From contig DAOSSA010000003.1 in NCBI GenBank assembly GCA_035376985.1, forward strand, positions 133,460 to 197,459: a stretch of DNA of 64,000 nucleotides, given 5' to 3'. The notes beneath the pieces were generated by a model. That model saw only the letters and a program-made list of their open reading frames with translations, did not search any database and had not been told where the DNA came from. Both the position numbers and the translations under genes were made by a program. This document shows, piece by piece, positions 27,727-36,330 of this stretch; the stretch's first letter is position 1, and the number at the start of each line of letters is the position of its first letter. The stretch comes from Brevifilum sp029548365. GTDB taxonomy: Bacteria > Chloroflexota > Anaerolineae > Anaerolineales > Anaerolineaceae.

Positions 27727-29412
27727 TTAATTCCCGGCCATCATTGCCGCTACGTCTTCTTCAACGGTGCCGATCGGCATCAGGTTGAAGTTCTTCACCA
27801 GCACATCGATCACGTTTGGCGATAGGAACGCAGGCAGTGTGGGGCCCAGACGGATCTTGCGGATGCCCAGGTAGAGCAGCGCCAGCAGCACGATGACCGC
27901 TTTTTGTTCGTACCAGGCAATGTCGTATGAGATCGGCAGGTCGTTGACATCGGCAACCTCGAAGACCTCAGCCAGTGCTTGCGCCGTGCGGATCAACGAA
28001 TAGGAGTCGTTGCACTGCCCGGCATCCAATATGCGCGGGATGCCGTTGATCTCGCCCAGGTCGAGCTTATTGTAGCGATACTTGGCACACCCGGCGGTCA
28101 GGATCACGGTGTTATCCGGCAAGGCTTCCGCAACATCGGTGTAATATTGCCGGGTCTTATGTCGCCCGTCACAACCCGCCATGACCACAAAACGCTGAAT
28201 GTCGCCGGCTTTAACCGCGTCGACGACCGTGCCGGCATGGGCCAGGACGGTGTTGCGGGCAAAGCCGGTGGTGATGGTGATATCTTCCAGCGGTTGCGGA
28301 TCCGCACAGGTTTTCGCCAGCTCGATCAGCCCTGAGAAATCCTTCTGTTCGCCAGCCTTGCGGTCCGGGATATGGATGGCGTCGGGATATCCAGCCTGGC
28401 CGGTGGTAAAGAGTCGACTGAGATAGCTGTCTCTGGCTGTGACAATGCAGTTGGTGGTCATCAGGATCGGGCCGTTAAAGTTTTCGAATTCTTCCCGTTG
28501 ATGAAACCATGAACCGCCATAATTGCCAGCAAAGTGGGCGTACTTCTTAAACGCCGGGTAAGCCTGGGCGGGCAGCATCTCGCCATGGGTGTAGACGTTT
28601 ACGCCGCTGCCCTCGGTTTGCTGAAGCAATTCGTCCAGGTCCCGCAAATCATGCCCGCTGACCAGGATGCCCGGTCCGGGACGCACACCCAAAAAGACCT
28701 GCGTGGGTTCGGGGTGACCATAGGTGTCTGTGTTGGCTTGGTCCAGCAGGGCCATGGCGCGTAGCCCCATTTCCCCGGTTTTGAGAACCAGGTTGGTCAA
28801 TTCCTCGACGGTCAGCTTGTCGTTGGTGGTGGCTTCCAGCATCTCTTGAATGAAGTGCAGCAGTTCTGAATCGGTTACATCAAGCACGTAAGCGTGCTCT
28901 ACATATGCTGCCATACCTTTTAACCCGTAGGTGATCAGTTCGCGCAGCGAGCGGATGTCCTCATTCAAGGTCTCATCCACCATCACGCCAACCTGGTTGG
29001 CTTTTTCCAGCAAAACTTCGATCTCGTAGGATTCCGGCTGCCAGCCAGCCCAATCCGGACCGGTGCCCGTGCAGGGATTGCCGTGCAGTTCCTCACAGCG
29101 CGCCTGGGCTTCAGCGCGCAGTTCCTCACGGCGTTGAATGGCTTCACGGATATATTCAACAAACCGATCGGGGTCGAAATTGGCATTGGTGATGGTGGCA
29201 AACAGGGCCTGGGCAACGAAGATGTTGGTGTCTTCGTGGATTACGTCCATGTCCCGGGCGCGGGTGCCCCAAAAGGCGATGCCTTTAAGTAAATAGATCA
29301 ATAAATCCTGCAGGTTGGCTACCTCGGCGGGCTTCCCGCACACGCCCCGCGAAGTACAGCCCGTATTGCGCATCGTTTCCTGGCACTGGAAACAGAACAT
29401 TGCATCTTTCAT
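27727..29412 (-). CDS. hcp: hydroxylamine reductase / hybrid cluster protein
   Basis: A 561-residue Hcp. The N-terminal cluster is ligated by C7, C10, C19 and C25 (CFQCQET, GCTSRGVCG). The hybrid-cluster region follows, with NCIVTARDSYLSRLFTTG, VVMAGCDGRHKTRQYY, VILTAGCAKYRYNK and LDAGQCNDSYS giving the expected Cys and Glu ligands. The ATG at 29412 follows AAGGAG. Hcp proteins act in NO detoxification or protein S-nitrosylation and reduce hydroxylamine in vitro. The flavodiiron protein nearby fits a nitrosative and oxidative stress block. Confidence 0.97.
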   Translation of the reverse strand: MKDAMFCFQCQETMRNTGCTSRGVCGKPAEVANLQDLLIYLLKGIAFWGTRARDMDVIHEDTNIFVAQALFATITNANFDPDRFVEYIREAIQRREELRAEAQARCEELHGNPCTGTGPDWAGWQPESYEIEVLLEKANQVGVMVDETLNEDIRSLRELITYGLKGMAAYVEHAYVLDVTDSELLHFIQEMLEATTNDKLTVEELTNLVLKTGEMGLRAMALLDQANTDTYGHPEPTQVFLGVRPGPGILVSGHDLRDLDELLQQTEGSGVNVYTHGEMLPAQAYPAFKKYAHFAGNYGGSWFHQREEFENFNGPILMTTNCIVTARDSYLSRLFTTGQAGYPDAIHIPDRKAGEQKDFSGLIELAKTCADPQPLEDITITTGFARNTVLAHAGTVVDAVKAGDIQRFVVMAGCDGRHKTRQYYTDVAEALPDNTVILTAGCAKYRYNKLDLGEINGIPRILDAGQCNDSYSLIRTAQALAEVFEVADVNDLPISYDIAWYEQKAVIVLLALLYLGIRKIRLGPTLPAFLSPNVIDVLVKNFNLMPIGTVEEDVAAMMAGN

Positions 29413-29452
29413 AGTTGGTCGTCTCCTTGTATTCAATTTTGTTTACAGCTTA

Positions 29453-29496
29453 ATTCTAACATGGAGAACACAATTGAAAATATGACTTAAATCACA
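29453..29496 (-). promoter_or_regulatory. HcpR/CRP-family site and -10 box upstream of hcp
   Basis: On the minus strand TGTGATTTAAGTCATA (29496-29481) fits the CRP/FNR-superfamily pattern TGTGA-N6-TCACA with one mismatch, the type of site used by HcpR. A TAGAAT box lies at 29458-29453; the site centre is then near -42 from the predicted transcription start, the class II activator position. No regulator gene is present in the window. Confidence 0.5.
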
Positions 29497-29519
29497 TTGG
29501 GTGGGTGGTGGAAGGTGAG

Positions 29520-29616
29520 TAGGAATTTGGAAACAGGTAATTAGGAATCAGGTAGGAGGAATCAGGTAGCAAGAATTAGGTAGCAGAATTAGGTAGCAGA
29601 AATTAGGACATAGGAG
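29520..29616. repeat. short degenerate tandem repeats
   Basis: Five to six imperfect copies of a 13-17 base unit resembling GAATYAGGTAGCA lie in the 372-bp gap between hcp and the cupredoxin gene. The units are too short and contiguous to be CRISPR. Confidence 0.7.
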
Positions 29617-29709
29617 CAATCTGCCACCCATCAGCGGTCAACTACCGGCCAACCCCGTGAACTGTCGGTTGTTCACCTACATATAGGATTAGAAAAGTTG
29701 TCCGGATGC

Positions 29710-29738
29710 TTGGTGATTTCAATCAATTATGTTATAAT
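29710..29738 (+). promoter_or_regulatory. sigma-70 type promoter for the cupredoxin gene
   Basis: TTGGTG (29710-29715) and a perfect TATAAT (29733-29738) are separated by 17 bp and point at the lipoprotein gene starting at 29785, whose ATG has an AAGGAG site. Confidence 0.7.
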
Positions 29739-29784
29739 AGAGATAAATATGGTCTAAATTATAATAATAGAAAAGGAGATTCTC

Positions 29785-30231
29785 ATGAACAATATCTCAG
29801 GTAGTCAAAAACTGTTTACCTTCCTCGTCCTGGTCGGTATTTTTCTGATGGCGGCTTGCAGCCCGGCTGCCCCAGCCCATAACACCGCCGAAGGAGCACT
29901 CGAGGCAGAGATACATTACACCCTGAAAACAGGCGCCGCTGATGGTCAATTGATCTTCATCGGCGTGGGAGGCGAAATTGACGGGCAGATTAACCCGGAC
30001 CTGACTGCCAACGTGGGCGACACCGTCGCAATCACCCTGATTAACGATGATGGACGCTTCCACGATTTCGTGATTGATGAGTTCAATGCAGCCACGTCCG
30101 TATTCAGTGAAATTGGACAGGAAGAGACCATTCAATTCACCGTCGACCAGGCAGGCACTTTCTTTTACTACTGCAGTGTGACCGGTCACCGCCAGGCGGG
30201 TATGGAAGGCCAGTTGATTGTGAATAATTAA
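29785..30231 (+). CDS. cupredoxin-like lipoprotein
   Basis: A 148-residue exported protein: signal peptide, lipobox LMAAC with Cys25, then a beta-sandwich domain. Type 1 copper ligands are apparent: His in GRFHDFVID, and Cys, His and Met in YYCSVTGHRQAGMEG. This resembles the N-terminal cupredoxin of nitrite reductases and small azurin or plastocyanin-like carriers. It probably transfers electrons at the outer face of the membrane; partners are unknown. Confidence 0.88.
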   Translation: MNNISGSQKLFTFLVLVGIFLMAACSPAAPAHNTAEGALEAEIHYTLKTGAADGQLIFIGVGGEIDGQINPDLTANVGDTVAITLINDDGRFHDFVIDEFNAATSVFSEIGQEETIQFTVDQAGTFFYYCSVTGHRQAGMEGQLIVNN

Positions 30232-30287
30232 TCGGGATTTGACAATCCCCGATGGTTGCTTGGAGAGAAAATTAAGTATCGTCTTTT

Positions 30288-30600
30288 CAGACCCCCGGGG
30301 TTTGAATACCAGGCAGGAGAAGATTCAACATAAACCCTGGGGGTCTTAGTATGCGGTCAGAATCCGGGGTTTGNNNNNNNNNNNNNNNNNNNNNNNNNNN
30401 NNNNNNNNNNNNNNNNNNNNNNNNNNNNNNNNNNNNNNNNNNNNNNNNNNNNNNNNNNNNNNNNNNNNNNNNNTTAACGTAAACCCAGGGGATCTTAATT
30501 TGCGGTCAGACCCCCGGGGTTTTAATGCCAGCCAAGTGAAGATTTAACATAAACCCCAGGGGTCTATGTTTGTGGACAGGCCCCCGGGGTTTGAATGGCC
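30288..30600. repeat. 70-bp tandem repeats, each forming a long hairpin, spanning an assembly gap
   Basis: Units start at 30288, 30358, 30507 and 30577, with a 70-bp period on each side of the N-run. Each unit carries GACCCCCGGGGTTT and, about 28 bp later, AAACCCTGGGGGTC or a variant, which pair over 13-14 bases. The unit is thus a tandemly repeated palindromic element. The true copy number is hidden by the 100-N gap. The 420-bp interval holds no gene. Confidence 0.85.
30374..30473. other. assembly gap of 100 N
   Basis: Exactly 100 undetermined bases, the conventional filler for an unknown gap size, within the 70-bp repeat array. The sequences on either side may be separated by more or less than shown. 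Confidence 0.99.
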
Positions 30601-30651
30601 AGCAGTTAAAAAACAAACTCGCAAATTTCCATTGCGAGCCTGATCCTTTAG

Positions 30652-30741
30652 CGGGGAGGGGGGGATTCGAACCCCCGGTTGAGCTTCAAACCCAACAACC
30701 ACTTAGCAGGCGGCCCCAATCAACCACTCTGGCACCTCCCC
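30652..30741 (-). tRNA. tRNA-Ser (GCT)
   Basis: A 90-nt class II tRNA with acceptor GGGGAGG/CCTCCCC, discriminator G, a long variable arm and T-loop GTTCGAATC. The anticodon loop CTGCTAA gives GCT, reading AGC/AGU. CCA is not encoded. It is followed on the same strand by nothing but the hairpin repeats. Confidence 0.95.
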
Positions 30742-30778
30742 GATCTTCACTTGTTTATTTTACCCTCAAACTTCAAGG

Positions 30779-30865
30779 CGGAGGGAGAGGGATTCGAACC
30801 CACGGTGGGCGTAAACCCACACCTGTTTTCAAGACAGGCGCCTTAAACCACTCGGCCATCCCTCC
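30779..30865 (-). tRNA. tRNA-Ser (TGA)
   Basis: An 87-nt class II tRNA with acceptor GGAGGGA/TCCCTCC, discriminator G, long variable arm and loop CTTGAAA giving anticodon TGA, reading UCA and related codons. It is 37 bp upstream of tRNA-Ser(GCT) on the same strand, likely one transcript. Confidence 0.95.
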
Positions 30866-31043
30866 GGGTTAAAAATTCTAACATCAATAGCCGGTTTCTA
30901 CCAGACAAAACTTAATCATACCCTTCACGACTAAAGATGCAATAACTTCACGAGTCGTGTTGCTGCTAAAATTTCAGCCGCTCCCAACACATTCTCTTAA
31001 GCTGCATCAGCAGGCCCAGACCGTGTGCGAAGGCAAGCGCGAG

Positions 31044-32156
31044 CTACTCATTTTGCAGGGTATGAGTCGGCCAGGGCGTAAGGGTAGGACCTTGCTCTTG
31101 ACCTGGGGACGGGCTGGCTTCAATCACAGCCGGTACCGTTTCAGCTGCAGAAGGCGTCCCCGGCTGCTGGGTGGAAAGTACACGGGTTGCAACAGACGTT
31201 GGCGACCCATGCAAATCAAAACGCGGTGCTCGCCAGCGTAGACCAAAGTATATCGCCAGGGTCAGCAAACCCATCAGGACCAGCCCGGCTACACAGCCAC
31301 GCAGGATCCGACCCTTGCGAAAGCGGTTCGCCGGTTGATCCTGCTCCCCAGGAACCCTGAGCAGCACAACGGTTGTGTTATCATGCCCGCCGCGCGCATT
31401 CGCCAGGTCAATCAGCGCCCCGGGTGCACGGTCCAACGGAGCAGACTTGACCAGGCGCTGAATCTCATGATCAGAGACGAGGTCTGTCAGACCGTCACTG
31501 CATAACAGCAGGGTATCTCCCGCTTCAAGAGGTAAGCCCTGGTTCTCGACTGCCTCAGCGTCGCTTTCGCCGTCAAAAAACCACAACCGGAAATCGAGCT
31601 GGGGGGCCCTGGCGGAGCCCAAATAACGGCGGATGACATGCGCGTTTGGGTGCTCCCCGCCGTGTGCATCGCTGATGATCCCGGCATCATAGGCTTCCTG
31701 CAGCCAGGTGTGATCCGTCGTAAGCTGCATGATGTGCTCTCCGCGCAGCAGGTAAATTCGAGAATCACCCAGGTTAGCGGTGTACAGCCTGTCGGCGATC
31801 ACCCAGGCACAGACACAGGTTGTGCCCATGCCCCTATGCCCCTGTACTGAAAGAGAAGCCTCAAAGATGGCATGATTGGCGCGGTGGATGGCATTTTCCA
31901 GGGTTTCTAACGGCTGAAGCCCATCACTGGCTGTAATGACCTCGGTAACGGTTGTCACACCCAGTTGCGCAGCGATCTCACCGGCGCGATGCCCACCGAT
32001 CCCATCGCACAGAATGGCGAACACCGCCGGCACCTTTCCCCTGAAGCCAGTCATAAAAGCCGATACACTGTAACGGTCTTCATTATTTTTGCCAACCAGG
32101 CCGGGGTGACTGGCAGCAGCAATATCCAGATGGGCTTGATTAAGATTGGTCATCAT
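31044..32156 (-). CDS. PP2C-family Ser/Thr phosphatase with membrane anchor
   Basis: A 370-residue protein. The PP2C domain (about 1-250) has all metal-binding motifs: NNEDRYSV, CDGIGGHRAGE, NLGDSRIYLL, CSDGLTD and GGHDNTTVV. A membrane helix at about 286-306 is followed by a Ser/Pro-rich extracellular tail. Its ATG overlaps the stop of the FHA gene as ATGA, so the two are co-translated. It probably removes phosphate from Ser/Thr kinase targets, including ligands of the FHA domain. A PknB-type kinase would be expected but none is in the window. Confidence 0.93.
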   Translation of the reverse strand: MMTNLNQAHLDIAAASHPGLVGKNNEDRYSVSAFMTGFRGKVPAVFAILCDGIGGHRAGEIAAQLGVTTVTEVITASDGLQPLETLENAIHRANHAIFEASLSVQGHRGMGTTCVCAWVIADRLYTANLGDSRIYLLRGEHIMQLTTDHTWLQEAYDAGIISDAHGGEHPNAHVIRRYLGSARAPQLDFRLWFFDGESDAEAVENQGLPLEAGDTLLLCSDGLTDLVSDHEIQRLVKSAPLDRAPGALIDLANARGGHDNTTVVLLRVPGEQDQPANRFRKGRILRGCVAGLVLMGLLTLAIYFGLRWRAPRFDLHGSPTSVATRVLSTQQPGTPSAAETVPAVIEASPSPGQEQGPTLTPWPTHTLQNE

Positions 32157-34111
32157 TCCAGTTTGTATTTTTCAATCGTAGCACCGGGCGGCGATTCCAC
32201 ATCAATGATTGTAAACCGAAATCCTGCCGAGCCTATGTGGATCAGGTCGCCAGGATGCAATTCTACCGGCTGACTACCAATCGGGTTGTAGTTAATCCAG
32301 GTGCCGCTCCTGGATCCGCAATCCATCAGCCAGAAAGCACCCTGTTCACTGTGTAAGCATGCGTGTAATCCATCAATAGTATCACCGCTAAGGAGCAGGC
32401 TGGCGCGCTCCGGGTCGCTGCCGATGACCGTGTTCGCCTGCATAACCTGAATGGCAGCCTGTTTCCAGCCTGAAATCCCACCCTCCAGGGGGAGCAAGCT
32501 GGCAAAGGGCCCGCCCTGATCTTCTGGCTCAGTTGATTTCTCAGCAGTGGATATCGACCTGGATGAAAACAGCTTATTAAAGAAGCGCTGCGCAAACCTA
32601 GAGCGAAAAAAACTTAGCGCTCCCCAAATAACCAAAATCAAGGCTGCCCCAGCCAATACCACCCAAACAAGTATCAGACCAATGTGTTGAACAGGCCGCG
32701 GGGATTCGGTTTCGGGCGCGCTCAGCTCAACCCGGATCGGGGTCAGGATCGTTTCACCAAAAAGTCCCAAGGTATCTTCCACCCCTACCTGGATCACGTA
32801 TTCGCCCGTTTTGTCCACAGCGGACAGACCCCAGGTCAGAAGCTCAAACGGCGCTTCCGTACGTTCATCCACCATCTGCCCATCCACGAACAAACGGCTG
32901 AAACTCAAATCACGCGGATAACCATCGGGGAACTCCAGCATGATTTCAATCGCCACACTCTCGGGAAGGAGGTTTTCAAGGTTCTCATCCCAATTTTGGG
33001 GTGCCGAGCGGGTGATCGTCGGCGGCGGGTTGATTAAAATTGGCTTGGGTGCGTGGACATTGAGATAAAATTCACTGCTCTCGCCATGCAGCGCGCCGTC
33101 CACGGTTCCAACACTGATGGCATAATTGCCCTCCTGGCGGATGCCGGACACAAAGGTCAGATCATAATAAACGCCAATATCCTCAAAATAACGTTCCGGG
33201 GCGGGGGGAGCGCCGGCGCCGGTGTAATGAAAAAACTCACCGCCGGTGGCGTTTGCCAGGTCAATCAACGCCTTTCCCTGGTCGTTGTTGAGGAAGAATT
33301 CTTCGCCCAGCATCCACACATGCACCTGGATTTCAGCGGCACGGGCTGTTTCTGCCAGGGTCAATAAGGGGGTGATTTCTTCGGGTGCAGGCGGGGGCGT
33401 GATATACAACAGGGCTTTATCCACCCCAAAGGGCACAACCCGTTCTTCAGACAGTCCCAAAGCCAATTCAAGGCTGACTAGGTCAGGTGCCATGCTGCGA
33501 AAATTGGGCTGATAATTCTGCAGCGCTTCTACCCAGTTATGGCGGTCATGGCTGTTGCGAATCAGCGAGCCTTCCTGCACCACCAGTGAAAGGGAGTCTT
33601 CTGAGCTGAAGCGATGCTCCTGGACCCAGTCAGAAAAAGCCAACTGGATGCGGTGATAGGGTGATTCGCCGTTGGCATCGCGCACATCCAGGCGCCTGTC
33701 GCTGTTGATCACCAGGGTAAAGTGAACGCCGCCACGCCGCTTTTCCAGGCTGATGACCTCAACACTCCTTTCATCTTCCAGTACGATCAGGTCTTCCCTT
33801 TGCAGTGGGGGCGTCGCCGCTCCGGGGATCAATTTGGGTTTAATTTGTGTGGAAAGAAGGGGAAAACCGATGGTATCTGGCGGAAGAACGATCAATGTGT
33901 CGTCCCCCTGTGCTTGCACACGCCACGGTAAGGAAAAACCAACCCATAACATAAGGTTGGTTACTAAGAATAAAATACAGATTACAGAGAGTAATCTGTC
34001 AGTGAAACGTGAGTTTTTCCGGTAAGGGCGTCCTTTATGGTCACTTCCAACCTGAAAAGGCTGAGGGGTTGAGAATGGTGCAAGATCCTGAAACATATTC
34101 ATCTTCATCAC
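32153..34111 (-). CDS. membrane protein with VWA-like ectodomain and cytoplasmic FHA domain
   Basis: A 652-residue protein with an N-terminal membrane/signal helix (about 40-60) ending near VQAQG. An extracellular region follows, whose central part (FTLVINSDRRLDVRD through GGEFFHYTG) resembles a degenerate von Willebrand A domain, then Ig-like beta modules. A second helix (about 478-500) is followed by a C-terminal FHA domain with VIGSDPERASLLL, HACLH and DCGSRSGTWINYN, the phosphothreonine-binding residues. The start is uncertain because it overlaps the upstream gene by 71 bp. It likely couples extracellular binding to a phospho-signalling circuit with the following PP2C. Confidence 0.82.
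   Translation of the reverse strand: MMKMNMFQDLAPFSTPQPFQVGSDHKGRPYRKNSRFTDRLLSVICILFLVTNLMLWVGFSLPWRVQAQGDDTLIVLPPDTIGFPLLSTQIKPKLIPGAATPPLQREDLIVLEDERSVEVISLEKRRGGVHFTLVINSDRRLDVRDANGESPYHRIQLAFSDWVQEHRFSSEDSLSLVVQEGSLIRNSHDRHNWVEALQNYQPNFRSMAPDLVSLELALGLSEERVVPFGVDKALLYITPPPAPEEITPLLTLAETARAAEIQVHVWMLGEEFFLNNDQGKALIDLANATGGEFFHYTGAGAPPAPERYFEDIGVYYDLTFVSGIRQEGNYAISVGTVDGALHGESSEFYLNVHAPKPILINPPPTITRSAPQNWDENLENLLPESVAIEIMLEFPDGYPRDLSFSRLFVDGQMVDERTEAPFELLTWGLSAVDKTGEYVIQVGVEDTLGLFGETILTPIRVELSAPETESPRPVQHIGLILVWVVLAGAALILVIWGALSFFRSRFAQRFFNKLFSSRSISTAEKSTEPEDQGGPFASLLPLEGGISGWKQAAIQVMQANTVIGSDPERASLLLSGDTIDGLHACLHSEQGAFWLMDCGSRSGTWINYNPIGSQPVELHPGDLIHIGSAGFRFTIIDVESPPGATIEKYKLE
33930..34007. 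repeat. copy A of a 78-bp dispersed direct repeat
   Basis: This stretch, encoding the N-terminal membrane helix of the FHA protein on the minus strand, matches 36167-36244 at roughly 75-80 percent by eye, including the shared block CTAAGAATAAAA. Confidence 0.65.
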
Positions 34112-36044
34112 TATATGAAACGGAAGCTGTCACGCCTGAGTTTAAACTGAAGTTCGCCCATCCAATGGTTGCATGACCGTTAGGTCCTCCTGAAAATTCA
34201 CCGGTTGAAACTCGCTCTTCCAAATTATCTATACTGCAATCAGCATATTTAAAATTCACAAATGACCAGGTTAAACTTGCCCCTGAATATTCAGCCCCGC
34301 CCAAAGCCCCAACATTCCAAAATTCAATGGAGAATGGCATCGTAAATGAGCATACGCGAGTTGATTCATCTTCATAGACTTCTGTAAATGTTGACACATA
34401 ATCACCGGTGCAAGTTACCTTCTGGGGCTCAACACCATGGATCAAATTTTCATCTTCGATCAATCCCATATCGATGAGCGCCTGGTGATAGGCTTTTTCA
34501 GCCTGTTCAGGGCTTATCTCCCTGTTAATATACCATGTCCGCACCAAATTTGCGATTTGTTGACCATAAATCTGAGTGCCCGGTCGATCAATGTTTTCAT
34601 CAAAGGAGTGGAAGATAATCTCTGATCTGCCAGTATCCCGCATAATTTTCTCAGTCATCAGAAACAAACGATTCATCAGCGTTTCGAGGTCCTCATTTCC
34701 GGCATACATCGGATTTACGCTTTCCCGAATCAGGAGCTGTTGATTTGCAAACAATTCGATCAGCTGTTCCTGCTTAGCCTTGATTTCATCAATCTTTTCC
34801 TGGTTCGAAAGACGTTCATCAAATTTTGCTTTCAATGCTTCCATACCATTATGAGCAATGGTGTTTCTTTCGTCTTCGCTCAATTGGTCAGGGTTGATCC
34901 CACGACGGCTACAGTAAGAGGATAGATAATCCGATTGCACTTTCGCAAAAATGCCACGCATCTGCACAGACAATTGGTCCCAATCCCGCGCATCTACCGA
35001 ATAGCCAAACCATCCACCTTCTGCACCATTCTTATATACCTGGAAGGCTTTTTCAATCTCAGGATTAAACCAGACGTTGGTGATGACTTCATTGGACAAT
35101 TCAACAACCCGGTTTGCAAATTTATTTAAATCGAAGACAAGCATTGCATTGTGTGACAGGCTATTCGCAAAGATTTTTACTTTGTCACTGGTGATTTCTT
35201 TTAGCAAGTTATCGTCCGATGCGACATAATTTCCAAGAGCTTTAAATGTTTCTTCCAGCGTGGCTTGAGTTAATTCTTCAGAATCATGATCATATATGGC
35301 AACAGCGATATTGCCTAAAGGCATTTGTTCAACAACGCCCTTTATGATGATCTCCACCACCCGGTTATCGTTTATCCCCACACCTTGTTCCAGGATTGTT
35401 TTTACCATTGCTTCCACCTCTCCCTGAGATTTGCCCAGTGAATTCTCTTTCACAAAGGTTTCGGTGGCTTTTTTGTCCAGGTATTTATCTATCCGTTTGG
35501 CTTCATCAGCTGAAAATGGCGCATTCAGGCTGAAATGGAAGGTGGTAAAGGTCAAGACACCCTGATCCAGGTCGACCGAATCAGGTTCAAAAAAGTACCA
35601 GCCATGCTGTTCATTGAAATAACCAACAAACACTTCGCCGGGTTCCTCGATCCCGGTAGCATCAAATTCCATCCTGACCTGCATGGGTTGGTCAGAACGG
35701 GTTTGCTCGCTTTCAAGCTCCACACTCAGGGTTGCTCCAAGCCCTACCCAGCCTTCTTCCGGTAAAGCCGGTAGAGTATCCGAATAGCTTATAGACGCTG
35801 AAGCATCTGTCATAAAGGCGCCTGCTGGAATTTGAACCCGGGCAGGCTCACCTTCCAGCCCACCCAGAGTCGTGTCCTGTTCAACAGCAATTGGAATGGG
35901 GGCCTTAGAGGGGACATCCAGGGTGGTTTCTTGTGAACCACTTTCTATTAAGTTTTTTAACGCGCTCAAGGGGAGCCTGCAGGAAAGCGTGATGATAGAC
36001 CCAACAAGGAAACACAAGAAAATGTTTTGACGGTTTCTTTTCAT
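34041..36044 (-). CDS. large hypothetical lipoprotein
   Basis: A 667-residue exported protein with a lipobox TLSC. Residues about 45-180 contain a beta-rich segment (VQIPAGAFMTDASASISYSD, then FEPDSVDLDQG and FTTFHFSL) of the kind found in ZU5-like or Ig-like surface modules. The middle (190-520) is helical and charged. The C-terminal 120 residues are beta-rich with four Cys. It does not match a family I know. It overlaps the start of the FHA/VWA gene, which suggests a shared transcript and a function at the cell surface alongside that receptor-like protein. Confidence 0.7.
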   Translation of the reverse strand: MKRNRQNIFLCFLVGSIITLSCRLPLSALKNLIESGSQETTLDVPSKAPIPIAVEQDTTLGGLEGEPARVQIPAGAFMTDASASISYSDTLPALPEEGWVGLGATLSVELESEQTRSDQPMQVRMEFDATGIEEPGEVFVGYFNEQHGWYFFEPDSVDLDQGVLTFTTFHFSLNAPFSADEAKRIDKYLDKKATETFVKENSLGKSQGEVEAMVKTILEQGVGINDNRVVEIIIKGVVEQMPLGNIAVAIYDHDSEELTQATLEETFKALGNYVASDDNLLKEITSDKVKIFANSLSHNAMLVFDLNKFANRVVELSNEVITNVWFNPEIEKAFQVYKNGAEGGWFGYSVDARDWDQLSVQMRGIFAKVQSDYLSSYCSRRGINPDQLSEDERNTIAHNGMEALKAKFDERLSNQEKIDEIKAKQEQLIELFANQQLLIRESVNPMYAGNEDLETLMNRLFLMTEKIMRDTGRSEIIFHSFDENIDRPGTQIYGQQIANLVRTWYINREISPEQAEKAYHQALIDMGLIEDENLIHGVEPQKVTCTGDYVSTFTEVYEDESTRVCSFTMPFSIEFWNVGALGGAEYSGASLTWSFVNFKYADCSIDNLEERVSTGEFSGGPNGHATIGWANFSLNSGVTASVSYSDEDEYVSGSCTILNPSAFSGWK

Positions 36045-36166
36045 TTCTCACTCTCTTTTGGTATGGGTAATTGTTTCTGTTTCGATTATAAGAACTCCCT
36101 ATCTAAATGTCAAATTAATTCTTGAGTAAAGTGACATTCGTTCGTTTTGTTCAAAAATGCTATCAT

Positions 36167-36244
36167 AAGGAGAAACCAACACGCAATACAAGGTTGGTAG
36201 CTAAGAATAAAACACTAATTAGAGAAAGCAATCTGCCAGAGAAA
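36167..36244. repeat. copy B of a 78-bp dispersed direct repeat
   Basis: Copy B encodes, on the minus strand and after the stop of the membrane-protein gene, a short frame (GRLLSLISVLFLATNLVLRV) closely like the FHA protein's first membrane helix. It has no start codon and ends in a TGA soon after, so it is a duplicated remnant. Confidence 0.6.
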
Positions 36245-36264
36245 TTCTCTCTTCTCTGGCAGAT
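36231..36264 (-). terminator. hairpin after the 36.3-kb membrane-protein gene
   Basis: A perfect 13-bp inverted repeat ATCTGCCAGAGAA/TTCTCTGGCAGAT with an 8-base loop, 67 bp downstream of the stop at 36331. The following TGCTTTCTC on the minus strand is a poor T-tract, so termination is plausible but not certain. Confidence 0.45.
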
Positions 36265-36330
36265 GAGACGTTTAAAGTTTATGGGAACGACAGCTATCCA
36301 GGTTTTGTATTCAGCAAGGAATGCCTGGTG

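Noticed and set aside
29520..30600. CRISPR array
   Set aside because: The 29.5-kb units are 13-17 bp and contiguous, and the 70-bp units at 30.3 kb are tandem with no unique spacers. No cas genes are nearby.
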